Source: Nitrospira tepida
GTDB lineage: Bacteria; Nitrospirota; Nitrospiria; Nitrospirales; Nitrospiraceae
Direction of reading: 5' to 3'
DNA: 64,000 bases
Assembly: GCF_947241125.1 (NCBI RefSeq)
Contig: NZ_OX365700.1
Location: 1,054,001 to 1,118,000, forward strand
The notes under the pieces were generated by a model. It was not told the origin of the DNA, made no database searches, and saw only the letters and a program-made list of their open reading frames with translations. Position 1 is the first letter of the stretch; every line of letters begins with the position of its first letter. This document shows positions 1 to 8,396 of the stretch, in pieces. A program made the translations under genes and the position numbers.

Positions 1-762
1 GAGGCCTTGATCGGTGGGCTGCTGGCGGCCGGGAGGTGGACGCCGGAGCAGATCACGGCGACCGATCTCAGCCAAGGCCGCCGGGATGTGCTCCACGACC
101 GGTTCGGCGTGGGAGTGGGGGCGGACAACCGGGAGGCGGTCGCAGGCACAGAAACGGTGATCCTGGCGGTCAAGCCTCAAGTTGTGGCAGACGTGCTGGA
201 GGAGCTTCGATCTTGTTGGAACCACCACTTGGTGATCTCCATTGCGGCCGGCATCCGGCTCGCATGGCTCAGGGAACGGGTGCCGGCTGATGTTCGGCTC
301 ATCCGCGTGATGCCCAATGCGCCGGCCCTGGTCGGAGCCGGCATGTCCGTACTGGCCTCGCACGAGAGCGCCACGGTGGATGACGAACGGCTGGCCCTCG
401 GTTTGTTCGAATCGGTGGGCCGCGCCGTGGTTCTTGAAGAAGAACTCTTGGATGCGGTGACGGGATTGAGCGGCAGCGGGCCTGCCTACGTGTGTGTGGC
501 GCTGGAAGCGCTGTCCGACGGAGGGGTCAAGATGGGGCTGCCGAGAGCGTCGGCGCAGCGGTTGGCCGCACAGACGGCCGTTGGGGCAGCTTCTTTGCTG
601 CTCGCGTCCGGTTCGTCGCCTTCCCGTTGGCAGGAAACCGTCCTCGCCGATTGCCCTCCTGCGGCGCGAGGGATCGATGCGTTGCTCAGGGCGCAGGCCG
701 GATCGGCGTTGATCAATGCGGTCTCGGCGGCGACCCGCCGTTCGCGGGAATTGGGGGCCTGA
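1..762 (+). CDS. proC: Pyrroline-5-carboxylate reductase, 5' end missing
   Basis: NAD(P)H-dependent reduction of pyrroline-5-carboxylate to proline in the cytosol. The frame is open from base 1, so the start and the nucleotide-binding glycine loop lie outside the window. Visible family marks are AVKPQ, VMPNAP and SGSGPAYV, and the C-terminal ATRRSREL is also typical. The family signature near the C-terminus, usually read SPGGTT, is DCPPAA here (bases about 649-666), although the sequence on both sides still aligns without a gap. That is odd for an active enzyme. The stop overlaps the start of the next gene by one base (TGATG), so the two are probably co-transcribed and translationally coupled. 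Confidence 0.88.
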   Translation, partial: EALIGGLLAAGRWTPEQITATDLSQGRRDVLHDRFGVGVGADNREAVAGTETVILAVKPQVVADVLEELRSCWNHHLVISIAAGIRLAWLRERVPADVRLIRVMPNAPALVGAGMSVLASHESATVDDERLALGLFESVGRAVVLEEELLDAVTGLSGSGPAYVCVALEALSDGGVKMGLPRASAQRLAAQTAVGAASLLLASGSSPSRWQETVLADCPPAARGIDALLRAQAGSALINAVSAATRRSRELGA

Positions 763-1058
763 TGTTTGTCCTCGGCAACGTCTTGCAGGGGCTCGCGACG
801 ATTCTGAGCTGGGTGTTGACGATGTATCAGTGGATCATCATCGCGCGCGCCTTGATCTCATGGGTGAATCCCGATCCCTGGAATCCGATCGTGCAGTTTC
901 TCGAACGGGCCACCGAGCCGGTCCTGGCGCCCATTCGCCGCCTGTTGGGCTGGCGCATGGGGATCGATATTTCTCCGCTGGTTGCGATCTTCGTGATTAT
1001 CTTCCTACAATACGCACTCGTCGCCACGCTGCATGATGTGGCCGTCCGACTTCGTTGA
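762..1058 (+). CDS. YggT family membrane protein
   Basis: 98-residue membrane protein with two hydrophobic segments (about residues 4-28 and 68-92) separated by a polar loop. The loop contains the YggT-type motif NPDPWNPIVQFL and a second conserved stretch around EPVLAPIRR. YggT proteins often lie beside proC and divIVA or cell-division genes, as here, but their exact role is unsettled; osmotic-shock tolerance and division-site functions have been proposed. The ATG overlaps the proC stop. Length and order match the family well. Confidence 0.88.
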   Translation: MFVLGNVLQGLATILSWVLTMYQWIIIARALISWVNPDPWNPIVQFLERATEPVLAPIRRLLGWRMGIDISPLVAIFVIIFLQYALVATLHDVAVRLR

Positions 1059-1081
1059 TCACCGGCGTATGAGGTAGATCC

Positions 1082-1597
1082 ATGAAACTGACACCGCTCG
1101 AAATTCAGCAGATGGTCTTTCAGGTGCGCCTGCGGGGATACGACAGGGAGGAGGTCAACCGCTTCCTGGAGGAGGTGGCGCAAACCCTCGAATCCGCCAA
1201 TCGCGAAAATGCCACGCTGCGGGAGCGGGTCTCCTATATGGAGCAGCAACTGGCCGATATGAAGCGGAACGAGGCCACCCTGTCCAACACCCTGCTCTCC
1301 GCCCAATCGCTGGCGGATGACGTGAAGCGGGCGGCCCAGCGCGACGCCGAACTGGCCATGAAGGAGGCGGAACTGAAAGCCTCCGAGTTGCTGAGGGAAG
1401 CGCGGGTCGAGCTCGCCGAAACCCAGCGGGATATCTCGGAACTCCGCAAGCAGCGACTGCTGATGATCGAGCGGTTGCGCGCGACGATCCGCACGTTCGA
1501 GCGGATGCTGGAAATCGAAGACGAAGACGAGGATTCTTCCGAACCGGCCGCGCCGAGCAACAAGCTCACCGGCGAGTCCCCCCGGTATCACCAATAA
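1082..1597 (+). CDS. DivIVA domain coiled-coil protein
   Basis: 171-residue cytoplasmic protein. Residues 1-25 carry the DivIVA membrane-binding N-terminus (TPLEIQQMVF followed by RGYDREEVNRFLEEV). Residues about 25-145 are a charged, heptad-rich coiled coil. The last 30 residues are an acidic, proline-containing tail. DivIVA/GpsB-type proteins mark curved membrane and recruit growth or division machinery; which of these applies here cannot be told from sequence. It follows yggT by 23 bases, in the common proC-yggT-divIVA order. Some annotations would call it a cell division initiation protein. Confidence 0.88.
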   Translation: MKLTPLEIQQMVFQVRLRGYDREEVNRFLEEVAQTLESANRENATLRERVSYMEQQLADMKRNEATLSNTLLSAQSLADDVKRAAQRDAELAMKEAELKASELLREARVELAETQRDISELRKQRLLMIERLRATIRTFERMLEIEDEDEDSSEPAAPSNKLTGESPRYHQ

Positions 1598-1734
1598 GTA
1601 AAGATGTGCAGGCTGTTTTCCAGCCTTCCGCACCGTCCCAATCCATTCAAGGGGCGATTCCGTAGGGGGGCCGGTTGGGGCGGTACTGCTCGGCTTCCTG
1701 CCCTGTGATGACGTTCGATCGGCCGTCACGATAA

Positions 1735-2865
1735 ATGGAATCTCTCGATCGGGTCAGGGCGACCCTGCTAGCCGCGATCGATGTCGGAGTGTTTCCCGGC
1801 GCGGTGCTCCATGTGCGGCGCCGGGGGCAGGTCTGGCGCGAAGCGGCGGTCGGGCGCACGGCCTCCTCTGTAATCGGCAAGCCGGTTACTCCTCACACTC
1901 TGTATGACCTGGCCTCACTCACCAAACCGCTCGCGACGACCAGCGCGATCCTGCAACTGGTTCAGGACAAAATGCTGCAACTGGAGGATCCGGTCGCGCG
2001 GCACCTTCCCGAACTCCACGGTGCGGCGATCGGAGAGGCCAGGGTCTGGCATTTGCTGACGCACAGTTCCGGCCTGCCGGGCTGGCGGCCGTTTTATCAA
2101 TGGTTGGGTCAAGGCGCGGCGGCATTGGAACCCGTGGCCGGGGATCGCACGAAGCAGGAACGCGTCTTGGGTTTCATCCGATCCGAACGGTTGGAATGTA
2201 TTCCCGGTGAGCGGAGCCTCTACAGCGACCTGGGGTTCATGCTGTTGGGCTGGATCGTCGAACGGCTCGCTCAACAATCGCTGGCGGAATTGTGTCGAGA
2301 CCGGTTGCATGGTCCGATCGGAGCCTGGCCCCTCGCATTTGTGCCAAGCGGGCAGACCGTCGCGACGATCTTCGGACCGGAGTCCGTGGCGGCGCCGACC
2401 GAAGAAGACCCCTGGCGAGGACGGCTGCTCGAAGGTGAGGTGCACGATGAGAACGCGGCGGCGCTGGGCGGAGTGGCAGGGCACGCCGGGCTGTTCGGCA
2501 CCGCCCAGGCTGTGGCCTGCGTGGCCCAGGCCTGGTTGGAGGCCTGGAGCGGGCGGCCGAGCCGATGGTCGTCTGAGCTTGTGCGTCGTTTCGTCACGCG
2601 GCAGACGGTGATCCCGTCCTCAACCTGGGCGCTGGGGTGGGATACGCCATCGGGCTGCGCGTCGTCCGCCGGCAGTCATTTCTCGAAGGCGGCGTTCGGT
2701 CATTTGGGCTTCACGGGAACGTCGATCTGGGTCGATCCGGTGGAGCAGTTGGTTGTCGTGCTGTTGTCGAATCGCGTGCATCCGACCAGACACAACGACG
2801 CCATCAAGACCTTCCGGCCGAAGATTCACGATGTGATCTGGGACGAGTGCGTCGCGGGTTGGTGA
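1735..2865 (+). CDS. Serine hydrolase, class C beta-lactamase family
   Basis: 376-residue serine hydrolase of the beta-lactamase/penicillin-binding-protein-like fold. The catalytic SxxK is S61-L-T-K64, the tyrosine motif is Y163-S-D, and a late HLG in GHLGFTG stands where KTG/HxG would be. No signal peptide is evident, so a cytoplasmic esterase or peptidase-like role is more likely than a lactamase one. The start is fixed: a TAA stop lies directly before the ATG in the same frame. The substrate cannot be inferred. The gene converges on the small minus-strand gene next to it, with one base between the stop codons. Confidence 0.85.
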   Translation: MESLDRVRATLLAAIDVGVFPGAVLHVRRRGQVWREAAVGRTASSVIGKPVTPHTLYDLASLTKPLATTSAILQLVQDKMLQLEDPVARHLPELHGAAIGEARVWHLLTHSSGLPGWRPFYQWLGQGAAALEPVAGDRTKQERVLGFIRSERLECIPGERSLYSDLGFMLLGWIVERLAQQSLAELCRDRLHGPIGAWPLAFVPSGQTVATIFGPESVAAPTEEDPWRGRLLEGEVHDENAAALGGVAGHAGLFGTAQAVACVAQAWLEAWSGRPSRWSSELVRRFVTRQTVIPSSTWALGWDTPSGCASSAGSHFSKAAFGHLGFTGTSIWVDPVEQLVVVLLSNRVHPTRHNDAIKTFRPKIHDVIWDECVAGW

Positions 2866-2866
2866 G

Positions 2867-3178
2867 TCAGTCTGCGTAGTCGATCCAGGTTTCTTTTTCA
2901 GCCAGGTAGCGTTTGCCTCTGAAATTCAAGCGGGTCCGCATCCGGCGAAAGCCCAGGTTCCGCAAGCGGTCAACCACGTCCTTGACGGCATCGGCCACGG
3001 TTCGGTGGGTTTGCCCCTCCACGACGAGCGCTTCATACATGACCTGGGCCTTGTATCCGGCTCCGGTCCGATTGACGGCGATCGAACGATTGAAGTAGCG
3101 GTCGCTCGGATCGGTCCCTTCGAGCTGATGGCGTTCGACCAGGCCTTCCTTCTTCAACGAGAGCGGAAGCGTGCTCAT
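2867..3178 (-). CDS. Conserved small hypothetical protein, 103 aa
   Basis: I do not recognise a named family. The protein is soluble and basic, with a central region (EALVVEGQTHRTVADAVKDV) that looks like an alpha/beta fold, a conserved-looking VVDRLRNLGF helix and a C-terminal RGKRYLAEKETWIDY. The start is chosen because the ATG is preceded by GGAGGA about 8 bases upstream and by a good sigma70-type promoter. The frame stays open further upstream without another comparable start. It is transcribed divergently from pgsA. Confidence 0.7.
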   Translation of the reverse strand: MSTLPLSLKKEGLVERHQLEGTDPSDRYFNRSIAVNRTGAGYKAQVMYEALVVEGQTHRTVADAVKDVVDRLRNLGFRRMRTRLNFRGKRYLAEKETWIDYAD

Positions 3179-3221
3179 GTGCTCCTCCGGTGTGACACAG
3201 CGGTCTTCTGTAACGCGGTGC

Positions 3222-3250
3222 ATTATAAGAGGGCGTGGGGAGGCGTGCAA
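3222..3250 (-). promoter_or_regulatory. Sigma70-type promoter for the 103-aa gene
   Basis: On the minus strand, TTGCAC (complement of 3245-3250) is followed after 17 bases by a perfect TATAAT (complement of 3222-3227). The ATG follows 43 bases downstream. It lies back to back with the pgsA promoter. Confidence 0.65.
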
Positions 3251-3256
3251 CCGCGG

Positions 3257-3286
3257 TTGACAAGGTCGGAAGGCCGTTCCTATCAT
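3257..3286 (+). promoter_or_regulatory. Sigma70-type promoter for pgsA
   Basis: TTGACA (3257-3262), an 18-base spacer and TATCAT (3281-3286), about 58 bases before the pgsA start. Confidence 0.6.
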
Positions 3287-3343
3287 GCCGCGTTTTCGGC
3301 GGACACCGGCAGGCGCCACATCCCGCCGGTTTGTAGAAAGCGG

Positions 3344-3880
3344 ATGAATATCCCCAACAGTCTGACCACGCTGCGAATCCTGCTCATTCCGGTTTTTGTC
3401 GGCTTTCTCGTCTATGAACAGGTCGATCGGGCTCTGCTCGTCCTGGTAATAGCGGGCTTGACGGACGCGTTGGATGGAACGGTGGCGCGGATCATCAACC
3501 AACGGACTCGCCTCGGGGCGATTCTGGATCCGCTGGCGGACAAGCTGCTCATGGTGTCCGGCTTTGTCGCCCTGTCGGCGTTGCACTTGATTCCATCCTG
3601 GGTGGTGATTCTGGTGGTCAGCCGCGACTTTATTCTGATCGTGGGAACCTTGGTCGCCCGGTTGACCGAGTCGCCGCTCGACATCACGCCGACCGTGCTG
3701 GGCAAGGCCACGACGGTGTTTCAATTGTCCTACCTCGTGCTGATCCTGCTGTTTCGCGCCACGAGCCGCGACGTGGCGCAGCTCGACCCCCTGCTCTATG
3801 CGACCGCCGCCGTGACGCTGGCGTCCGGGCTCCACTACCTGTACCGCGGGTTCCTGCGGGTCAGCACGCGAGACATCTGA
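3344..3880 (+). CDS. pgsA: CDP-alcohol phosphatidyltransferase (phosphatidylglycerophosphate synthase-like)
   Basis: 178-residue inner-membrane enzyme that moves a phosphatidyl group from CDP-diacylglycerol to an alcohol, most likely glycerol-3-phosphate, in phosphatidylglycerol synthesis. The full signature DG-x2-AR-x8-G-x3-D-x3-D is present at DGTVAR...GAILDPLAD (about residues 40-65), giving the metal and CDP site. Several hydrophobic helices follow. The start ATG leads to MNIPNSLTTLRI, the usual N-terminus of PgsA. It stands alone behind its own promoter. The acceptor alcohol is inferred from similarity to PgsA rather than proven. Confidence 0.88.
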   Translation: MNIPNSLTTLRILLIPVFVGFLVYEQVDRALLVLVIAGLTDALDGTVARIINQRTRLGAILDPLADKLLMVSGFVALSALHLIPSWVVILVVSRDFILIVGTLVARLTESPLDITPTVLGKATTVFQLSYLVLILLFRATSRDVAQLDPLLYATAAVTLASGLHYLYRGFLRVSTRDI

Positions 3881-3963
3881 AGCGGCGCTGCGCGGAGCTG
3901 CGACGTCCGGTCCGAGCCGGACCGTTGGCGCGCGCCTCCGACGCGGCGAAAAACGCGTTTTCT

Positions 3964-3992
3964 TTGACAGGGTTTCGCCCCGCCACTAGACT
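3964..3992 (+). promoter_or_regulatory. Promoter of the pilC-pilS-pilR block
   Basis: TTGACA (3964-3969), a 17-base spacer and TAGACT (3987-3992), 92 bases before pilC. An upstream GTCCGG/CCGGAC hairpin near 3909-3926 has no T-run. Confidence 0.6.
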
Positions 3993-4084
3993 GCCTGAAG
4001 GAACCTCAACCCAGGTTTTTACTGAGTCCGTCTCGCTTGTGCGAGCAGGACGGAATCGTTCAGTTCACCCACCCGAGGACGTCC

Positions 4085-5302
4085 ATGGCTACATTCGCCT
4101 ATGTCGGGAAGACGCGGCAAGGAGCGGTCAAAAAGGGGGAACTCACCGCAAAGACCCGCGATGAGGCGGTGGACCAGTTGCGCAAGCAGAACGTCATCGT
4201 CACCAGTCTGGAAGAAAAGCAGGGCGGCGAAGGCCTCGGCAAGCTGTCTTTCGGATCGGGCATCAAGGACAAAGACATCGTCGTGTTCACCCGGCAGTTC
4301 GGCACGATGATCAACGCGGGCCTTCCCCTCGTGCAATGCCTGGATATTCTCGGCACGCAGTCGGAAAACAAGGTGCTGGGCAAGGCCGTGACGGAGGTGA
4401 AAACCTCGGTCGAAAGCGGCAGCACGTTGGCGGACGCCCTCCGCAAGCATCCCAAAGTCTTCGACGAACTCTACGTCAACATGATCCATGCGGGAGAGGT
4501 CGGCGGGTTGCTCGACACGATCCTCGGCCGTCTGGCCAAACACATCGAAAAGGCCATGAAGCTGAAGGGGCAGATCAAATCGGCCATGGTCTACCCTTCG
4601 GCCATCATCGGCGTGGCGGTCATCGTCATCACGATCCTGATGATCTGGGTGATTCCGATCTTCGCCAAGATGTTCGCGGAAATGTCCGGCGGCAAGATGG
4701 GCCTGCCGGCGCCCACCCAGATCGTGATCGATCTCAGCAACTTCATGAAAAGCTACATTCTCTTCATGATCGCGGGAGCCATTGCGGCGATCGTGGCGCT
4801 CAAACGCTATTACAAAACGCCGAACGGCAAGTTGACCATCGACCGCCTGTTGCTCAAGACGCCGATTTTCGGCGACCTGATTCGCAAGGCGGCCGTCGCC
4901 AAGTTCACGCGGACGCTGGGCACCCTCATCACGAGCGGGGTGCCGCTGTTGGAAGGTCTCTCCATTTGCGCGAAGACCGCCGGGAACAAGATCATCGAAA
5001 TCGCCATCATGGACGCGCGGATCAGCATCAGCGGCGGGAAAACCATCGCCGAGCCGCTGTCCAAGAGCAATGTCTTTCCGAAAATGGTCACGCACATGAT
5101 CGCGGTCGGCGAATCCACCGGCGCCCTCGACAACATGCTCGGCAAGATCGCCGATTTCTACGAGGATGAAGTGGACCAGGCGGTTGCGGCCCTCACCTCG
5201 CTGCTGGAGCCCATCATGATGGTCTTTCTCGGCACCATCATCGGGTTCATCGTGATCGCCATGTATTTGCCGATCTTCCAGATGGCGTCGGCCATCGGAT
5301 AG
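4085..5302 (+). CDS. pilC: Type IV pilus inner-membrane platform protein PilC
   Basis: 405 residues with two T2SSF domains, roughly residues 70-195 and 272-395. Each has the pattern of a helical bundle ending in hydrophobic helices (near 170-195, 222-245 and 375-400). The repeated FTRQFGTMINAGLPL and FTRTLGTLITSGVPLL motifs are typical of PilC/GspF. The protein is the membrane platform that couples the PilB/PilT ATPases to pilin assembly. The PilS/PilR pair follows directly, so the type IV pilus assignment is favoured over type II secretion. An in-frame upstream extension exists but this ATG gives the standard MATFAYVGK start. Confidence 0.92.
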   Translation: MATFAYVGKTRQGAVKKGELTAKTRDEAVDQLRKQNVIVTSLEEKQGGEGLGKLSFGSGIKDKDIVVFTRQFGTMINAGLPLVQCLDILGTQSENKVLGKAVTEVKTSVESGSTLADALRKHPKVFDELYVNMIHAGEVGGLLDTILGRLAKHIEKAMKLKGQIKSAMVYPSAIIGVAVIVITILMIWVIPIFAKMFAEMSGGKMGLPAPTQIVIDLSNFMKSYILFMIAGAIAAIVALKRYYKTPNGKLTIDRLLLKTPIFGDLIRKAAVAKFTRTLGTLITSGVPLLEGLSICAKTAGNKIIEIAIMDARISISGGKTIAEPLSKSNVFPKMVTHMIAVGESTGALDNMLGKIADFYEDEVDQAVAALTSLLEPIMMVFLGTIIGFIVIAMYLPIFQMASAIG

Positions 5303-5343
5303 GTGGCCGACCGAGCCTTCGCGCACCGGTCCCGACACCGTGC

Positions 5344-7035
5344 ATGGACAGCCTTCGCGCACGACTCCAGTGGCTGATGGGAATTCGCGTCATCGTGGTG
5401 ACGCTGCTCCTGGGGTTTTCGCTTGGCCTGCAGACGTCCGGCGGGCAGCCCGTCCGGATGTCTTACGGACTCATCGGCTGTTCCTACCTGATCACCGTGC
5501 CCTATCTCTGGATCCTGCCCCGGTTGCGGAGCGAGCGATGGATCGCCGGCCTGTCCTACAGCCAGATCGCCGTCGATCTGTTGCTTGAAACGGTGTTGAT
5601 CGCAAAAACCGGCGGGGTGGAGAGCCCGTTCGTGGTCCTGTACGTCATCACCGTCAGCTTGGCCAGTCTCGTACCCGGCCAGCGGGTGGCGCAAGTCACC
5701 GGGACGAGCGCCGTCCTGCTCTTCGCCGTCTTGGTGTTCAGCCAGTTGGGCGAGGTCGGGAGGGTATCGGATTGGACGGGGCCCACCAAGATGGCGGCGC
5801 ACGAAGCGCTTTGGACCTTCGGCGTCAACGGCCTGGCCGTGCTCCTCGTCGGGCTGCTCAGCGGAGCGCTGGCGGAACAGCTTCGCCGGGCCGACGAAAC
5901 CCTGCACGAGAAAGAGCAGGGCTTCGCCCGGTTGCAGGTGTTCCACGAAAGCGTGGTGCAGAGCATCAGCAGCGGGGTGTTCACGACGGACGGGCAGGGC
6001 CGTCTGACAGCCTTCAATCGCGCGGCCCGCGAGATCACCGGCTATGAGTGGGCGGATATCCATCATCGATCCTGGCGGGAGGTGTTCAACTGGCGGCCGG
6101 GGGATCATGAGGCCGACGGGGTCGTCTTTGCGGAGCCGATGCGTTTCGAGGTGGAATGCAAGCGATCGAACGGCGCCCGGCTGGTGCTCGGCATGACGGT
6201 GTCGCCGCTGCATGAACGGGGAGTGCAAACGGGTCTCGTCGGCGTCTTCAAAGACCTGACGGAGATCCGCGATCTTGAAGAAGAGATGCGGCGCAAGGAA
6301 TGGCTCGCCAAGCTTGGAGAGATGTCCGCCGGCATGGCCCATGAAATCCGGAACCCGCTCGGCGCGCTGGCGGGCGCGATGCAAATGCTCAGCCGGGAGC
6401 AGTCGCACGATGAGGCCAACCGGCATTTGATGGACATCGCGGTGCGCGAGGCGCGGCGGTTGGACGACATCATCACGGCCTTCCTGCAATATGCCAAGCC
6501 GCCCGCGCTGAACCTGGCCGAGCAGGACATCAACGCGATCCTGACGGATACGCTGGAGCTGATCCGCCACGAGGCCAACAAGCGCCCCAACCTGTCCATC
6601 GAGACGCGGTTGCTGTCGGGGCCGGCGATGGCGCAGGTCGATCACAATCAGATGAAGCAGGTGTTTTGGAACCTGGCCGTCAACGCGTTCGACGCCATGC
6701 CGGGCGGGGGCCGTTTGCGGATCACGACGGAACGGCGGCGGATCGACGCGGGAGAACGACGCGGAGAAGTCGTCGAGATCGCGTTTCGGGACACGGGGGC
6801 CGGCATCGCGAAAGAGCATTTGGACAAGATCTTTCTGCCGTTCTTCACGACCAAGCGCCACGGGTCGGGGTTGGGGCTGGCGGCGGTGCATCGCATCGTC
6901 GACCAGCACGGCGGGTGGATCCGGGTGGAAAGTCAGGCGGGCCAAGGCTCGCAGTTTGTCGTCTGTTTACCGCGGACGGCGGGAGCCGGACCGCGATTGT
7001 GGCACGAAGGACGGGAACCGTGGAAAAAATCCTAG
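5344..7035 (+). CDS. pilS: Sensor histidine kinase PilS-like
   Basis: 563 residues. About residues 10-175 form six membrane helices, then a PAS domain (about 190-310), a HisKA dimerisation domain with phospho-acceptor His in MAHEIRNPLGAL (about residue 335), and a HATPase with N-box (NLAVNAFDAMPGGG), DTGAGI and GSGLGLAAV. It autophosphorylates and should pass phosphate to the sigma54 activator encoded by the next gene, which overlaps its 3' end by 16 bases. The PilS type is supported by the six-helix sensor and by pilC upstream. NtrB-like kinases are the alternative. Confidence 0.9.
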   Translation: MDSLRARLQWLMGIRVIVVTLLLGFSLGLQTSGGQPVRMSYGLIGCSYLITVPYLWILPRLRSERWIAGLSYSQIAVDLLLETVLIAKTGGVESPFVVLYVITVSLASLVPGQRVAQVTGTSAVLLFAVLVFSQLGEVGRVSDWTGPTKMAAHEALWTFGVNGLAVLLVGLLSGALAEQLRRADETLHEKEQGFARLQVFHESVVQSISSGVFTTDGQGRLTAFNRAAREITGYEWADIHHRSWREVFNWRPGDHEADGVVFAEPMRFEVECKRSNGARLVLGMTVSPLHERGVQTGLVGVFKDLTEIRDLEEEMRRKEWLAKLGEMSAGMAHEIRNPLGALAGAMQMLSREQSHDEANRHLMDIAVREARRLDDIITAFLQYAKPPALNLAEQDINAILTDTLELIRHEANKRPNLSIETRLLSGPAMAQVDHNQMKQVFWNLAVNAFDAMPGGGRLRITTERRRIDAGERRGEVVEIAFRDTGAGIAKEHLDKIFLPFFTTKRHGSGLGLAAVHRIVDQHGGWIRVESQAGQGSQFVVCLPRTAGAGPRLWHEGREPWKKS

Positions 7036-8396
7036 TCGTCGATGATGAGCCGAGTTTGCGGGACGTGTTGGGGATCATGCTGAAAAAGGCGGGCTATACG
7101 ACCACGTTGGCGGCCGACGGAGAAGAGGCCGTCTCGCAGGTCAACAAGGAGATCTATGATCTGGTCATTACGGATCTCAAGATGCCCGGAGTCGGCGGGA
7201 TGGAAGTCCTTAAGGCCGTGAAGTCCGCCTCTCCGGACACGGTGGTGTTGGTCGTCACCGCGTTCGGCTCTCCCGACACGGCCGTCGAGGCGATGAAACT
7301 CGGCGCCTATGACTATCTGACGAAGCCCTTTCAGGTCGATGAAGTCCAACTCATCATCCGGAACGCGCTCGAAAAGCGGCGGCTCTCGGCCGAGAACATG
7401 TTGCTCAAACGGGAAATGGCGAGCCATTCCTCGCTCTCCAGCATCATCGGACAAAGCGAGGCGATGCAACAGGTGTTCGATGTCATCCGCAAGGTGGCGG
7501 ACACGCGGAGCAATGTGTTGATCTGCGGGGAGAGCGGGACCGGGAAGGAACTGGTGGCCCGGGCGATCCACTACAACAGCGCCAGAAGCCAGATGCCGTT
7601 CGTGGCCGTGAACTGCAGCGCCATGCCCGAAACCCTGCTGGAAAGCGAGTTGTTCGGCCACATGAAGGGGTCGTTCACCGGCGCCATGGCGAACAAGGCC
7701 GGCCTCTTCGAAATCGCCAACGGAGGCACGATCTTCCTGGACGAGATCGGCGACATGACCATGGCGACCCAGGTCAAGCTCCTGCGCGTGATCCAGGAAC
7801 GGGAGTTCCGCCGGGTCGGCGGAACCCAGGATGTCAAGGTGGACGTGCGCATCGTGGCGGCGACCAACCGCGACCTGGAGCGGGCGGTGGCCGAAGGAGG
7901 TTTCCGCGAGGATCTCTATTACCGGCTCGACGTGATTCCGATCCGCCTGCCGCCCTTGCGGCTGCGCACCGGCGACATTCCGCTGCTCGTGCAGCATTTT
8001 CTGGAGAGGTTCTCCAAGGAGTCGGGCAAGCCGAGTCCGGCGATCACCCCTGAGGCCGTGCAGGCGCTGGTTTCGCACGAATTCAGGGGCAACGTGCGGG
8101 AGTTGGAGAATCTCATCGAACGGGCCGTGGCCTTCTCCACCGGCGGGGCGATCACGGCCGACGACGTGCGGGCATGGTTGCACAAGCCGGCCGCGGCCCA
8201 GGCCTATCCCACGGATCTTCCGCCCGAAGGGTTGGATTTGGAAGGCCTCATCTGTAAAATAGAAAAAGATTTGCTGATGAAGGCCCTGGAACGATCGGGC
8301 TGGGTCAAGAAAAAGGCCGCCCGCCTGTTGCAGCTCAACACGCGCTCATTCCGGTATCGGCTCGAGAAATATGCCATTAAAGGGGGGCGCGACTGA
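7020..8396 (+). CDS. pilR: Sigma54-dependent response regulator PilR-like
   Basis: 458 residues with a GTG start. An N-terminal receiver (VVDDE; phospho-Asp in VITDLKMPG, about residue 53) is followed by an AAA+ domain and a Fis-type helix-turn-helix at the C-terminus. The AAA+ domain has Walker A GESGTGKE, sigma54-contact loop GSFTGA and Walker B GGTIFLDEIGD. The GSFTGA variant, rather than GAFTGA, is also what I recall for Pseudomonas PilR. It activates sigma54 promoters, classically the pilin gene, which is not in this window. The start lies inside pilS, indicating translational coupling. Confidence 0.9.
   Translation: MEKILVVDDEPSLRDVLGIMLKKAGYTTTLAADGEEAVSQVNKEIYDLVITDLKMPGVGGMEVLKAVKSASPDTVVLVVTAFGSPDTAVEAMKLGAYDYLTKPFQVDEVQLIIRNALEKRRLSAENMLLKREMASHSSLSSIIGQSEAMQQVFDVIRKVADTRSNVLICGESGTGKELVARAIHYNSARSQMPFVAVNCSAMPETLLESELFGHMKGSFTGAMANKAGLFEIANGGTIFLDEIGDMTMATQVKLLRVIQEREFRRVGGTQDVKVDVRIVAATNRDLERAVAEGGFREDLYYRLDVIPIRLPPLRLRTGDIPLLVQHFLERFSKESGKPSPAITPEAVQALVSHEFRGNVRELENLIERAVAFSTGGAITADDVRAWLHKPAAAQAYPTDLPPEGLDLEGLICKIEKDLLMKALERSGWVKKKAARLLQLNTRSFRYRLEKYAIKGGRD

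Noticed and set aside
2867-3835. 322-codon version of the small minus-strand gene
   Set aside because: Its upstream two thirds run antisense to pgsA; the ATG at 3178 with ribosome site and promoter is a better start.
4019-8183. Long open frames antisense to pilC, pilS and pilR (up to about 600 codons)
   Set aside because: They mirror well-supported genes, have Arg/His/Pro-rich low-information translations and no ribosome sites; GC-rich codon bias on the opposite strand explains them.
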